Source of the DNA: Cryoendolithus antarcticus
Taxonomy: Eukaryota > Ascomycota > Dothideomycetes > Cladosporiales > Cladosporiaceae
NCBI GenBank assembly: GCA_002077065.1
Contig: NAJO01000032.1
Location: 1-64,000 of the forward strand
DNA length: 64,000 nucleotides
Direction: 5' to 3'
Under the pieces are notes generated by a model that was not told the origin of the DNA, made no database searches, and worked only from the letters and a program-made list of their open reading frames with translations. Numbering within the stretch: position 1 is the stretch's first letter; each line of letters begins with the position of its first letter. The position numbers were made by a program, and so were the translations under genes. Shown piece after piece: positions 55,830 to 64,000 of the stretch.

Positions 55830-58800
55830 ATGGCAAATCATCGGGGCCGCTCACGCAGGCGAGCTCGCTCAAACCGAGAAAGCGAGAAGCCAGCGCAGCG
55901 ATCCACGTCCGCGAGTAGTGCAGCTGCCGACGAAGAGCCTGCAGCACCATGGAAAGCCCTCTTCTTCTTCACGACCAAAGCAAATCTGCCCACTCTAGTA
56001 ATCGGACTTGCTGCAGCCCTAGTGGCAGGAGCGATCCAGCCTTTGAGCGCCTTCATCCAAGGGAAGCTCTTCGAAGGGTTCACTGATTTCGCCACTGGAA
56101 AGCTCACCTCTGCTGCTCTGTATAGCCAGTGTAGAAAATGGATTCTGTACTATGTTGGCCTGGCGGTCGTCAGTTGGATAGGTAACTTTGCAGTCTTCGC
56201 CACTTGGCTGGCATTCGGCGAGCTTCAAGCTAAGAGCGCAAGAGATCGGCTGTTCCATGGGCTACTGGAGAAGGATATTCGATGGTACGACATGCGCAAG
56301 GACGGCATTGGGGCGCTGCTGCCACGTCTACAGGCGCAGATCAGAGACTTGCAGCTTGCAACATCACAGCCACTTGGCGAGCTTAATCAGCTGGTTGCGA
56401 CTGCTATGTTGTCTTTGGGAGAGGCATTTTACTTCGGCTGGGATCTCACGCTCGTGACTATATCGACAGTCCCGATCATCATGGGTCTGGTTTTCTGGGT
56501 CGGCGCTGGCATGCAGGGTGCTATCGCAACTCAACAGGCACGACTTACGGAGGCGCAGAAATACTCGAATAGTGCATTTGGCGCAATCGAGACAGTGAAG
56601 TGCTTCAATGGGCAGGTTATCGAGTTGAGGAAGTACGCTGCGAAAGTCTCCGAAGCTGCACTATCGTACTACAAGGTGGCTAATCTGGCTTCGATCCAGA
56701 CAGGTCTCATCGTCTTCCTGTCATCTACAATCTTCGTACAGGGCTTCTACTACGGTGGTGTGCTGGTTGACAAACAGAAGAAGACGCCAGCCGAGATCAT
56801 GACCTGTTTCTTGGCTGCAGTCGCTGCATTCCAGGCCATACAGAGTCTGATACCGCAGCTCGTCGTACTGGAAAAGGGCAGAGCTGCGGGCGCGACGTTG
56901 CGTCGAGTTATGGCAGAAGTGATTGGTGGTCTGAAGACAGAGCACACCGATGGTCTCTTGCGACCAGCCAAATGTCGCGGAGATATCGACGTCATGAACG
57001 TGTCGTTCGCGTACCCTTCGCGGCCTGGTCAGCTGGCACTGGAAAATGTCTCCATGTATATACAAGGCGGTGAAATGACTTTCCTGATCGGCAAGAGTGG
57101 ATCTGGGAAAAGCACGATCAGCCAGTTGCTCATGCATTTTCATGACGCTGGCGAAGGCTGTATCACTGTCGATGGGGTGCCCTTAGCTTCGCTGGATGCG
57201 AAATGGCTGCGATCGAACCTTACGCTAGTGGAGCAGACGACCTTGCTCTTCAATGATACGGTCTTCAGGAACATCGCTTTTGGGCGTCACGACTACAAGT
57301 CGGTCAGTAAAGCGGAGGTCATGGCTGCCGCAGAGTTTGCGCTGTTGCAGCTGATGATTACTGACATGCCGGAAGGGCTGGACACTCTTGTAGGGCACAA
57401 GGGTGGCGCGATGTCGGGCGGTCAACGCCAGCTTCTGGCGTTAGCCAGAGCACGACTTCGCGACACGCCTGTCCTTATGCTTGATGAGTCTACGAGTGCA
57501 CTGGACCACATTTCCAGAGCCCTCATGATGGACGCTATTCGACAGTGGCGCAAAGGCAAGACAACGATTATCATTACGCACGACATCTCACAGATCGAGG
57601 CGGATGACTATGTATATGTCCTGGAGCACGGCAAGGTCGCGCAAGAAGGGTACAGGAAGCATATGGAGACGATGCCAGATACACCGTTTCAGGGCTTCCT
57701 ACCTCCAAGCAGACGAGCTAGAGCAAGACCCGATGTTTCCCGAAAGAACACCACCTTTGAGTCGATTCATAATAGAGGCTCATCAATGGACAGTAGCTCA
57801 ATCTACTCGCGCGAGGTCGACAACACTGTGGCAGACCCACTCCATGAGCAGCTCAAGGCCAGCGAGAGGAAGAAGAACAATTGGAAGACTTGGATGCCCT
57901 CGGTCTTCATCGAGGGGAGCTCTGCACTAAACATGCGAGGCGTAGGAGGTCTTGGAAACAAGTCTGCATTCACCGCCCCATTCCTGCGCATGCCTGTCGC
58001 ATCCACCTCCATGCCGAAGCTGACGACCTCATGGGAGCCTCTTCCACCTGGCAAGCCGCGGCCCATTAGCAACGACGTGACACCCGTGACATCGCCAAAG
58101 AGCAGCCGCAAGTCCACCCGTGCGTCTGTCCGTATGTCCACACTCATGGAAGGGCTGGTCAATCGTACTGGTAACGCAGCTGCAGACGCAAGAAACGGTC
58201 CCGACGGTGGCCTGCGAAGGCGACGTAAGCCTGTGGACGAGGTTGCGTTGGCTAAGCTGACCGGCGAAGGACTCGCGAAGATCAATGAGGACGAGGAGAC
58301 ACAGCCTGGCAATGTAGTCGTGCAGATGGGCTTCAAGCCCATACTGAAGACACTCTGGCCGAATCTTGACACAGTCGCTCGCGTGAACGTCGTCTTCGGC
58401 TTCTACTGCGGCACCCTACACGCAGTTGCCACACCGGTGTTCTCGTATGTTTTCGCAAAGCTGCTAGTCACGTTGTCTGACCCAACAGATCGGGTGCACA
58501 AAAATCTAGTCTACTCGATGACCATGCTGGCCATAGCAGCTGCTGACGGAATTCACACCTACGCCTTCCGGCTTTGCCTCGAGTACGCTGGACAGCGCTG
58601 GGTTGACAGCCTGCGCAGCGAAGCAATGGGACGTATACTTGACCAACCCCGAGCGTTCTTTGACAAGGAGATCAACAATGTCTCGCGTATGACGGAAGGA
58701 CTGGACCGCAATGCAGAGGAGATGCGCAACCTTCTTGGTCGCTTCATTGGGATGATGTATGTGGCGGCACTCATGGTGACCGTCTCACTCATCTGGGCGA

Positions 58801-60272
58801 TCAGCGCGCAGTGGAAGTTCACTCTCATCTGCCTATCTGCTGCTGCCCCGTACGTCTTCCTTGTGACCAACGCTTTTGCGGGCGTCAGTGGTCGCTGGGA
58901 GTCGTTGAGCAACAATGCCGCCGAATCTGCCAGTGCGATCTTCACGGAGACATTCACTAACATCAAGACTGTGCGAGCTTTCACGCTGGAGGACCACTTC
59001 AAGGAGAAGTACGAGCTCGCCACCAATTACACGCTCAAAGTCGGTTTCATACGAGCGTTCCTCTCAGGCTTCTTCTTCGGCCTGTCCGATTCAGCATCAA
59101 CGTTTGTCACAGCCCTAATCTTCTACATCGCGACCATCATTGCACGAGATGGAGGGCCGTCGTTGATCCCGAGTGTCATCCAGGTGTTGGCAATCTTGAT
59201 CTTCACAATCACTAATGTCAGCGCGATCCTGGGCTACATTCCGCAGATTGGCGCGGCGAAAGACACTGCATCACGCCTACTGCGGCTAGCACAGCTACCT
59301 AAAGGCTCCCACGAGCACCTCGGAGACACGCGCATCAATATAGTGGGCGACATCGTCTTCACCAATCTCGAATTCTCCTACCCCTCGCGCCCAGACCAAA
59401 CGATCCTCCGCAACATCAACCTGCGCATCAAGCCTGGCGCTTCAGTAGCCATCGTCGGTGGCTCCGGCTCCGGCAAATCGACCATAGCCAACCTCCTCCT
59501 GAGTCTCTACTGCACCTCGTCTCCGCCCTCACCACGCGGCAGCCGCAAGCTCGGCGACTTGACTCTTGCAGGGCGAGATATCAAGCACATCTACACGCGT
59601 TCGCTCCGCGCTCTAGTGGTAGTCGTCTCCCAATCGCCTGCCATCTTCGCCGCTACGGTTGAAGAGAACATTATCTATGGCCTCCCCCAAGACTCACCCT
59701 ACGCCCGTCGCTTGAACATCATCGACGCAGCGCGCTCAGCAGGAATCCACGACTTCATCGCATCCCTGCCCTCCAGCTACAACACCCTGATAGGCGACGG
59801 CGGCATAGGTCTTTCCGGCGGTCAGGCACAACGCATCGCTATAGCCCGCGCGCTAGTCCGTAAGCCAGCTGTACTGGTTCTTGACGAGGCTACATCAGCG
59901 CTAGATGTCGAGTCCGCGACATTGATACGGCAGACGCTGCAGAGGTTGTTGGAGGAGAGGAGGGGTAGGATCACGATGATCATCATCACGCATAGTCGGG
60001 AGCAGATGGAGATTGCGGAGAGGATTATTGTATTGGATCACGGGCGGGTTGTGGAGGATGGGACGTTTGGGGAGTTGATGGAGCGGAATGGGGCGTTGAG
60101 GAACCTGCTGAGTGGAGGGGAGTGGGTGGGTGGGTACGAGGACGTGAGTGACGAGAGGGTCGTAGGAGACACCGATACGAGTAAGACGAGTCGCAGTGAA
60201 CAGCGAGAGTCGGGTGTGGCAGATTACGAGTGGGAGGGCACGAGCAGGACTAGGCCAAGACAGAGGACGTGA
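55830..60272 (+). CDS. STE6: Ste6-type ABC transporter (a-factor exporter)
   Basis: This is a full-size ABC B-family exporter, best matched to Ste6, which exports the farnesylated a-type mating pheromone. It is one intronless frame of 1480 residues from MANHRGRSRRR. Two TMD-NBD halves are clear. NBD1 has Walker A GKSGSGKST near residue 422, signature MSGGQRQ near 528 and Walker B VLMLDEST. A linker of about 200 residues with Ser/Arg-rich stretches follows. The second half has its TMD from about 840, Walker A GGSGSGKST near 1210, LSGGQAQ near 1327 and VLVLDEATSALD. Two six-helix membrane blocks precede the NBDs. A GTG at 55797 is in frame but is not the start. Export of other hydrophobic peptides cannot be excluded. 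Confidence 0.92.
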   Translation: MANHRGRSRRRARSNRESEKPAQRSTSASSAAADEEPAAPWKALFFFTTKANLPTLVIGLAAALVAGAIQPLSAFIQGKLFEGFTDFATGKLTSAALYSQCRKWILYYVGLAVVSWIGNFAVFATWLAFGELQAKSARDRLFHGLLEKDIRWYDMRKDGIGALLPRLQAQIRDLQLATSQPLGELNQLVATAMLSLGEAFYFGWDLTLVTISTVPIIMGLVFWVGAGMQGAIATQQARLTEAQKYSNSAFGAIETVKCFNGQVIELRKYAAKVSEAALSYYKVANLASIQTGLIVFLSSTIFVQGFYYGGVLVDKQKKTPAEIMTCFLAAVAAFQAIQSLIPQLVVLEKGRAAGATLRRVMAEVIGGLKTEHTDGLLRPAKCRGDIDVMNVSFAYPSRPGQLALENVSMYIQGGEMTFLIGKSGSGKSTISQLLMHFHDAGEGCITVDGVPLASLDAKWLRSNLTLVEQTTLLFNDTVFRNIAFGRHDYKSVSKAEVMAAAEFALLQLMITDMPEGLDTLVGHKGGAMSGGQRQLLALARARLRDTPVLMLDESTSALDHISRALMMDAIRQWRKGKTTIIITHDISQIEADDYVYVLEHGKVAQEGYRKHMETMPDTPFQGFLPPSRRARARPDVSRKNTTFESIHNRGSSMDSSSIYSREVDNTVADPLHEQLKASERKKNNWKTWMPSVFIEGSSALNMRGVGGLGNKSAFTAPFLRMPVASTSMPKLTTSWEPLPPGKPRPISNDVTPVTSPKSSRKSTRASVRMSTLMEGLVNRTGNAAADARNGPDGGLRRRRKPVDEVALAKLTGEGLAKINEDEETQPGNVVVQMGFKPILKTLWPNLDTVARVNVVFGFYCGTLHAVATPVFSYVFAKLLVTLSDPTDRVHKNLVYSMTMLAIAAADGIHTYAFRLCLEYAGQRWVDSLRSEAMGRILDQPRAFFDKEINNVSRMTEGLDRNAEEMRNLLGRFIGMMYVAALMVTVSLIWAISAQWKFTLICLSAAAPYVFLVTNAFAGVSGRWESLSNNAAESASAIFTETFTNIKTVRAFTLEDHFKEKYELATNYTLKVGFIRAFLSGFFFGLSDSASTFVTALIFYIATIIARDGGPSLIPSVIQVLAILIFTITNVSAILGYIPQIGAAKDTASRLLRLAQLPKGSHEHLGDTRINIVGDIVFTNLEFSYPSRPDQTILRNINLRIKPGASVAIVGGSGSGKSTIANLLLSLYCTSSPPSPRGSRKLGDLTLAGRDIKHIYTRSLRALVVVVSQSPAIFAATVEENIIYGLPQDSPYARRLNIIDAARSAGIHDFIASLPSSYNTLIGDGGIGLSGGQAQRIAIARALVRKPAVLVLDEATSALDVESATLIRQTLQRLLEERRGRITMIIITHSREQMEIAERIIVLDHGRVVEDGTFGELMERNGALRNLLSGGEWVGGYEDVSDERVVGDTDTSKTSRSEQRESGVADYEWEGTSRTRPRQRT

Positions 60273-61750
60273 CCATGTAACTCGCTTGATAATCATTCAA
60301 ACCGGCCATCGAGGCTTGAGCGGTGGGAACGCCTTGTCACACTTCCACGTGCGCCTCATATCTCCATGTTGGCCAGAGCTGATGTCGCAAGACCCTGTTA
60401 TGCAGGTACTGCCGTGTATGACACATGTATGCGGCATGCCGGTGATAAGGTCAGTCACACGTTCGGCGATGGTCGTGACGCCGAGAACATTAGCTGCAGG
60501 GTGCTTTTCCGTGCCTCACCTTGCACTGTACATGCTTCCGACCGTGTGTGTGGTTCTTGAGAGCCCGGAATGAAGCCAGGAATCTGTTCTACTGCGCTAT
60601 CGGTTGCTGTCTCCTATCGTGTTGCCCTGCCCAAGGTTACACATTGCGGACATCGATAAAGGGGGTTGTGATGCGGTCCATCACCGATGGTAATTCACGC
60701 AGGTATGTTGTGATCGCATCACGCGGGCGAAAGCTGGAACTATGTCGCCAAGGTTTGCTTAACGTGACGGCACATAGCTAATGTTAGTGTGACCTGTATC
60801 TTGAATGCCATGGTGATGTGTCAAAAGTGCCGATGGGTATTTCCCAGTGGCCAGGACAAGCTCACACGCTAGTGGCAGATGTCTCAGTGATATGCTCGCT
60901 GCGTTCACAACCTCGCAACTTGAGTGTGGCCAGCTAAATTGATCCTTTGTTCCCTAGCCGTTGATGAATTTGCGTGCAATCATCGCTGCGGGTCACAGAT
61001 TCACGAAGCAGTCATCGATAGAGTAGCAAAAAGAGCAAGTCGTGTCGAGGGCCGAACGAAACGGCGCATGCCCTTTCGTTCTCGAGTCGTGATGGATCGA
61101 CGCTAATGCAAGCCAATTCGGATTAGAGTGTGGATGCGGTTCGTCTCTACGGAGAAGTCGGGAACGACGCGTTCTTCACCTTTAATGTGTCATTGGCACG
61201 CCGGGGAGTGATATGAGAGGATGAAAGGTCGGCGATGGGAACGCCAACACGGTTACTGCTGTCCGGCGAGTGTAAAGGCGGCCATGTCGCGTTCAGAAAG
61301 ATGCATCTTTCTCTTCCGAACTTCCCTCGAGTCTGTCTCATGTCAACGGCGACCAGGTCCGGCCCCTCTACCGTGCATCGATAATGCCCGTTTACCGCTT
61401 GGTACGCACGACTTTCCTTCTTCCCTTCGTATCGTATCAGCGTTCGGCAACTGCTATTCTTGCCGTGGACTTGCGAGCTAGCGTGCGCAAAAAGATAGGA
61501 CCGTTGCGATCAGCCAACAGCGTCGACGTCAAGACTCGAGACTGGCTTGCGGCTGCCATCGCCAGACAGAGACTATTTTGACTTTAGCCTCTTCCGATGC
61601 GCCCTATCCAACCACGACGCGTTGATGCAATGTCTTAGAAGGGAGAGCCATACATGACCGCATCGCTCCCGTTCTTCTTTGCGAGCGTTCCATCATCCAT
61701 CAGCACTTACCAAACCATTAACTGTTCATGTGAGACATATCGTCAACGTC
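60273..61750. other. Long region upstream of the RGS-LOV gene
   Basis: About 1.5 kb without a supported exon between two rightward genes. It should contain the RGS-LOV promoter. Short frames are not conserved-looking. Confidence 0.4.
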
Positions 61751-64000
61751 ATGAATGGTCTTAGGGAACTCAAGTCGAAGTATAGCACAGCTCACAAGTT
61801 CAACGCGCAGTATCCCCATCAGATCAGCACAAGCACTGGTCGCAAATCGCAGGAGCCAAATAAGCGTTCGCCGCCTCCCGAGACAAATCGGCATGGAGAC
61901 AAGGTCGAGCCTGCCATCGGGGGCGAACCCTTCCCTGAACGCACTTTAGACTACGATCAACTCGGCTCGGCAAAGAGTTCGAAAGATCGAGAACCCTATC
62001 ATGCGACGCCTCCACGGATTCCTACGCGTCAGCCATCCCTGAGCGAAGACGATGCTGCTGGGAAGCTGACTTCTTGGCCGTCCGACTACCATCTCTCTTC
62101 TGCTGCTGCCGACGCATCCCGGTGTGCCTCGCCGGACTCTACTCGCACGTGGCAACGAAGCAGTTTTCCAGTGCCCAACCGAACAAGGTGGGTCTAATCT
62201 GTCATGTTCCTTACGGTGACGTTGGCTCACGTGTCTACAGTAGTCGAAACCAGAACGGCGGCAGCATCAACCAGATCTTGAGTCGCTCGCCCGAACGCCG
62301 TGTTCCGAACTTCTCCACGAACGCAGTGTCACCTCCCCCCTCGCCAACAAAGATGGACGAAACTTCATTCGATCGAAGTAGTGGTGAGCAGTCCGACTTC
62401 TCACAAGACACGACAGCAACCTCGGTCGACAATCTCTATCCACTTCAAACGAAAGGACCCGACAGTAGTGATGCACGGGATCTGGAGCCTCTGGGTGGAG
62501 ATGATCCACGATCATACGACTTGGTCGAGCCACCGCAGGAAAGGGAGAACGTTGGAGTGTACGCGCTGGAGAAGCAAGCTGACCTCCTCATGTCGCATGA
62601 GCATCTCAGCGCTATCTTCGCCAATTCGAAGCTTCTCCTGAAGTTCACAGGCTTCCTCAACTCGCACAGACCGCACAGCATACCCTTACTGATCTACTAC
62701 CTGGATGCGCTCAAGGCGATACGAGCCATCAAGTACTCCAATGCAATTGCGGAGGCGCTCGAGCCGATACGAGGTTGTGAATTCACGAAAGACCCTGCGC
62801 GGCCGAGTCTGAACCGCGCACTGGAAGAGAAGGCGAACAAGGCATTCGATTTGCTTTGCAAGGAGGACCTGCCGGCATATGTCGCATACACATGGATACA
62901 TACACATGGATACTGGTGGTTTCAACGAGCATACAGCGGCGGATCAATGGCACACTAGCGCCGCACCTACGAGAAGCAAGCGAGGGTCTGGCGGAGGTGT
63001 TCTGCTTGACAGATCCATCGAGACCGGACAACCCAATTGTGTTTGCATCTGAGGAGTTCGCGCGGACGACCCAGTATGGCATGAATTATGCAATAGGGAG
63101 GAACTGTCGCTTCTTGCAGGGACCGAGCACGACGAAGTCTTCTATCCGAAGACTAGCAGAATCATGTCAGGCCGGACGGGAGTCGAACGAGATCATGGTG
63201 AACTACCGCCGGGACGGCAGCCCATTCGTAAACTTGCTCATGACGGCGCCCTTGCTGGATAGCAGAGGAGAGGTTCGCTACTACATCGGAGCGCAAGTAG
63301 ACGTCAGCGGTCTGCTGAAGTCCTGCAGTGAGCTGCCAGCTTTGGCGGAATTGGTGGACAAGCAGACGTACGGCTCTTCAGATCGTGACGAGATCAAAGA
63401 CGAGTTCCAGGAGTTGAGCGAGATGTTCAATGGCACAGAGCTGTCCACTGTACGGAGATATGGCGGGAAGATGCACAGGGAGTACGCCGACGACAGCGAT
63501 GTCGAAAGTATGCATGGTGACCGGCCGCGGCGAGTATTGCTACAGGACTCGAGCCAGGACGTGATTGATGAGCAGCTTGATCAGACGAAAGCGAGCATAC
63601 CGTCGGCTGTGCAGGAGCGCGTCAACGGGAAGCTCGCTGGCGTCTATCAACACGTACGTACTCTGCAAACATGCATAGGTTTCCCAATAACCACTGACAT
63701 AACCTACAGTACCTCCTCCTCCGACCAGCACCTTCCCTTCGCATCCTCTTCTCATCGCCCTCCCTCCGCGTCCCCGGCATCCTCCAATCCCCCTTCCTCA
63801 ACCGCGTCGGCGGCTCCCCTCGCGTACGCTCAGATCTCTTCTCCGCCCTGTCAGAAGGCCGCGGCGTCACAGCCAAGATCCGCTGGCTCGCACGCCCAGA
63901 CGAAGACGGCGAAGGTGAAGGCCGACCACGATGGATTCACTGCACGCCTTTGCTTGGTCACAGCGGAGCTGTTGGAGTCTGGATGGTGGTCTTGGTAGAT
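61751..64000 (+). CDS. RGS-LOV photoreceptor, partial, frameshifted
   Basis: This is a fungal RGS-LOV protein, in which a blue-light LOV domain is fused to a regulator-of-G-protein-signalling domain (the group that includes Botrytis BcLOV4). Exons: 61751-62187, 62241-63653 and 63710 onward; the gene leaves the window. The N-terminus is Ser/Pro-rich. The RGS domain lies at about 62560-62940 (FANSKLLLKFTGFLNSHRPH, LLCKEDLPAYVAYTW). The LOV domain follows: PIVFASEEFARTTQYGMNY, GRNCRFLQ with the adduct-forming Cys (63096-63119), FVNLLMTAPLLDSRGEVRYY. The C-terminal segment YLLLRPAPSLRILFSSPSLR and WIHCTPLLGHSGAVGVWMVV matches the family. A tandem 14-bp duplication at 62885-62912 shifts the frame between RGS and LOV; ignoring one copy gives AYTWILVVSTSIQRRINGT. 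An alternative 56-nt GT-AG intron could bypass it but would delete that segment. The start at 61751 is the first ATG in frame. Confidence 0.85.
62885..62912. repeat. Exact 14-bp tandem duplication
   Basis: catacacatggata occurs twice head to tail (62885-62898 and 62899-62912) inside the RGS-LOV coding region. Its length is not a multiple of three, so the reading frame changes from the RGS frame to that of the LOV domain. Confidence 0.97.

Overview
The window is nuclear DNA from a filamentous ascomycete (Pezizomycotina). It carries about 25 protein genes split by short spliceosomal introns, mostly 47 to 78 nt, with GT-AG ends, CTAAC/CTGAC branch sites and gene-dense spacing. The gene set (STE6, PTH11-like rhodopsin-domain protein, GH51 arabinofuranosidase, RGS-LOV photoreceptor, LYR protein) fits that group. 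Dothideomycetes is my best guess from overall gene style and is inference only. I see no rRNA, tRNA, CRISPR array, intact transposon or secondary-metabolite cluster.

Left part (1-20 kb): retromer sorting nexin VPS5 (-), an F-box-like protein (+), a polyQ nuclear-type protein (-, with a GC-AG intron), the oligosaccharyltransferase subunit ribophorin II/Swp1 (+), an MFS transporter (+, six exons), a GNAT acetyltransferase (-), a metallo-beta-lactamase-fold hydrolase (+), GPI-transamidase subunit PIG-U (-) and the ribosome-biogenesis factor NOP7/Pescadillo (+).

Middle (20-40 kb): a very small four-exon LYR-motif gene tail-to-tail with NOP7, a decayed metallophosphatase, a rhodopsin-domain membrane protein, the APC/C activator CDH1, PP1 catalytic subunit (with a 16-nt last exon), a quinone-oxidoreductase-like enzyme, mitochondrial SAM37/metaxin, a long coiled-coil protein and the histone N-terminal acetyltransferase NAA40.

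Right part (40-64 kb): a secreted GH51 alpha-L-arabinofuranosidase close to an MFS sugar transporter (a plausible pentose-use neighbourhood), a WD40-type protein interrupted by one in-frame stop, a small secreted/GPI-type protein, splicing factor PRP17, a PBDC1-family protein, the a-factor exporter STE6, and an RGS-LOV light sensor running off the right edge.

The most unusual observations are the sugar transporter gene at 45.2-47.9 kb, which I can only reconcile with its protein family by 12 exons including microexons of 6 and 9 nt and a 17-nt exon, and the RGS-LOV gene, in which an exact 14-bp tandem duplication shifts the frame between the RGS and LOV domains. Several other genes show lesions: one in-frame TAG in the WD40 gene; a frameshift, a stop and lost metal-ligand residues in the metallophosphatase. 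All splice models here were read by eye from frame continuity and family motifs; no transcript data were available.
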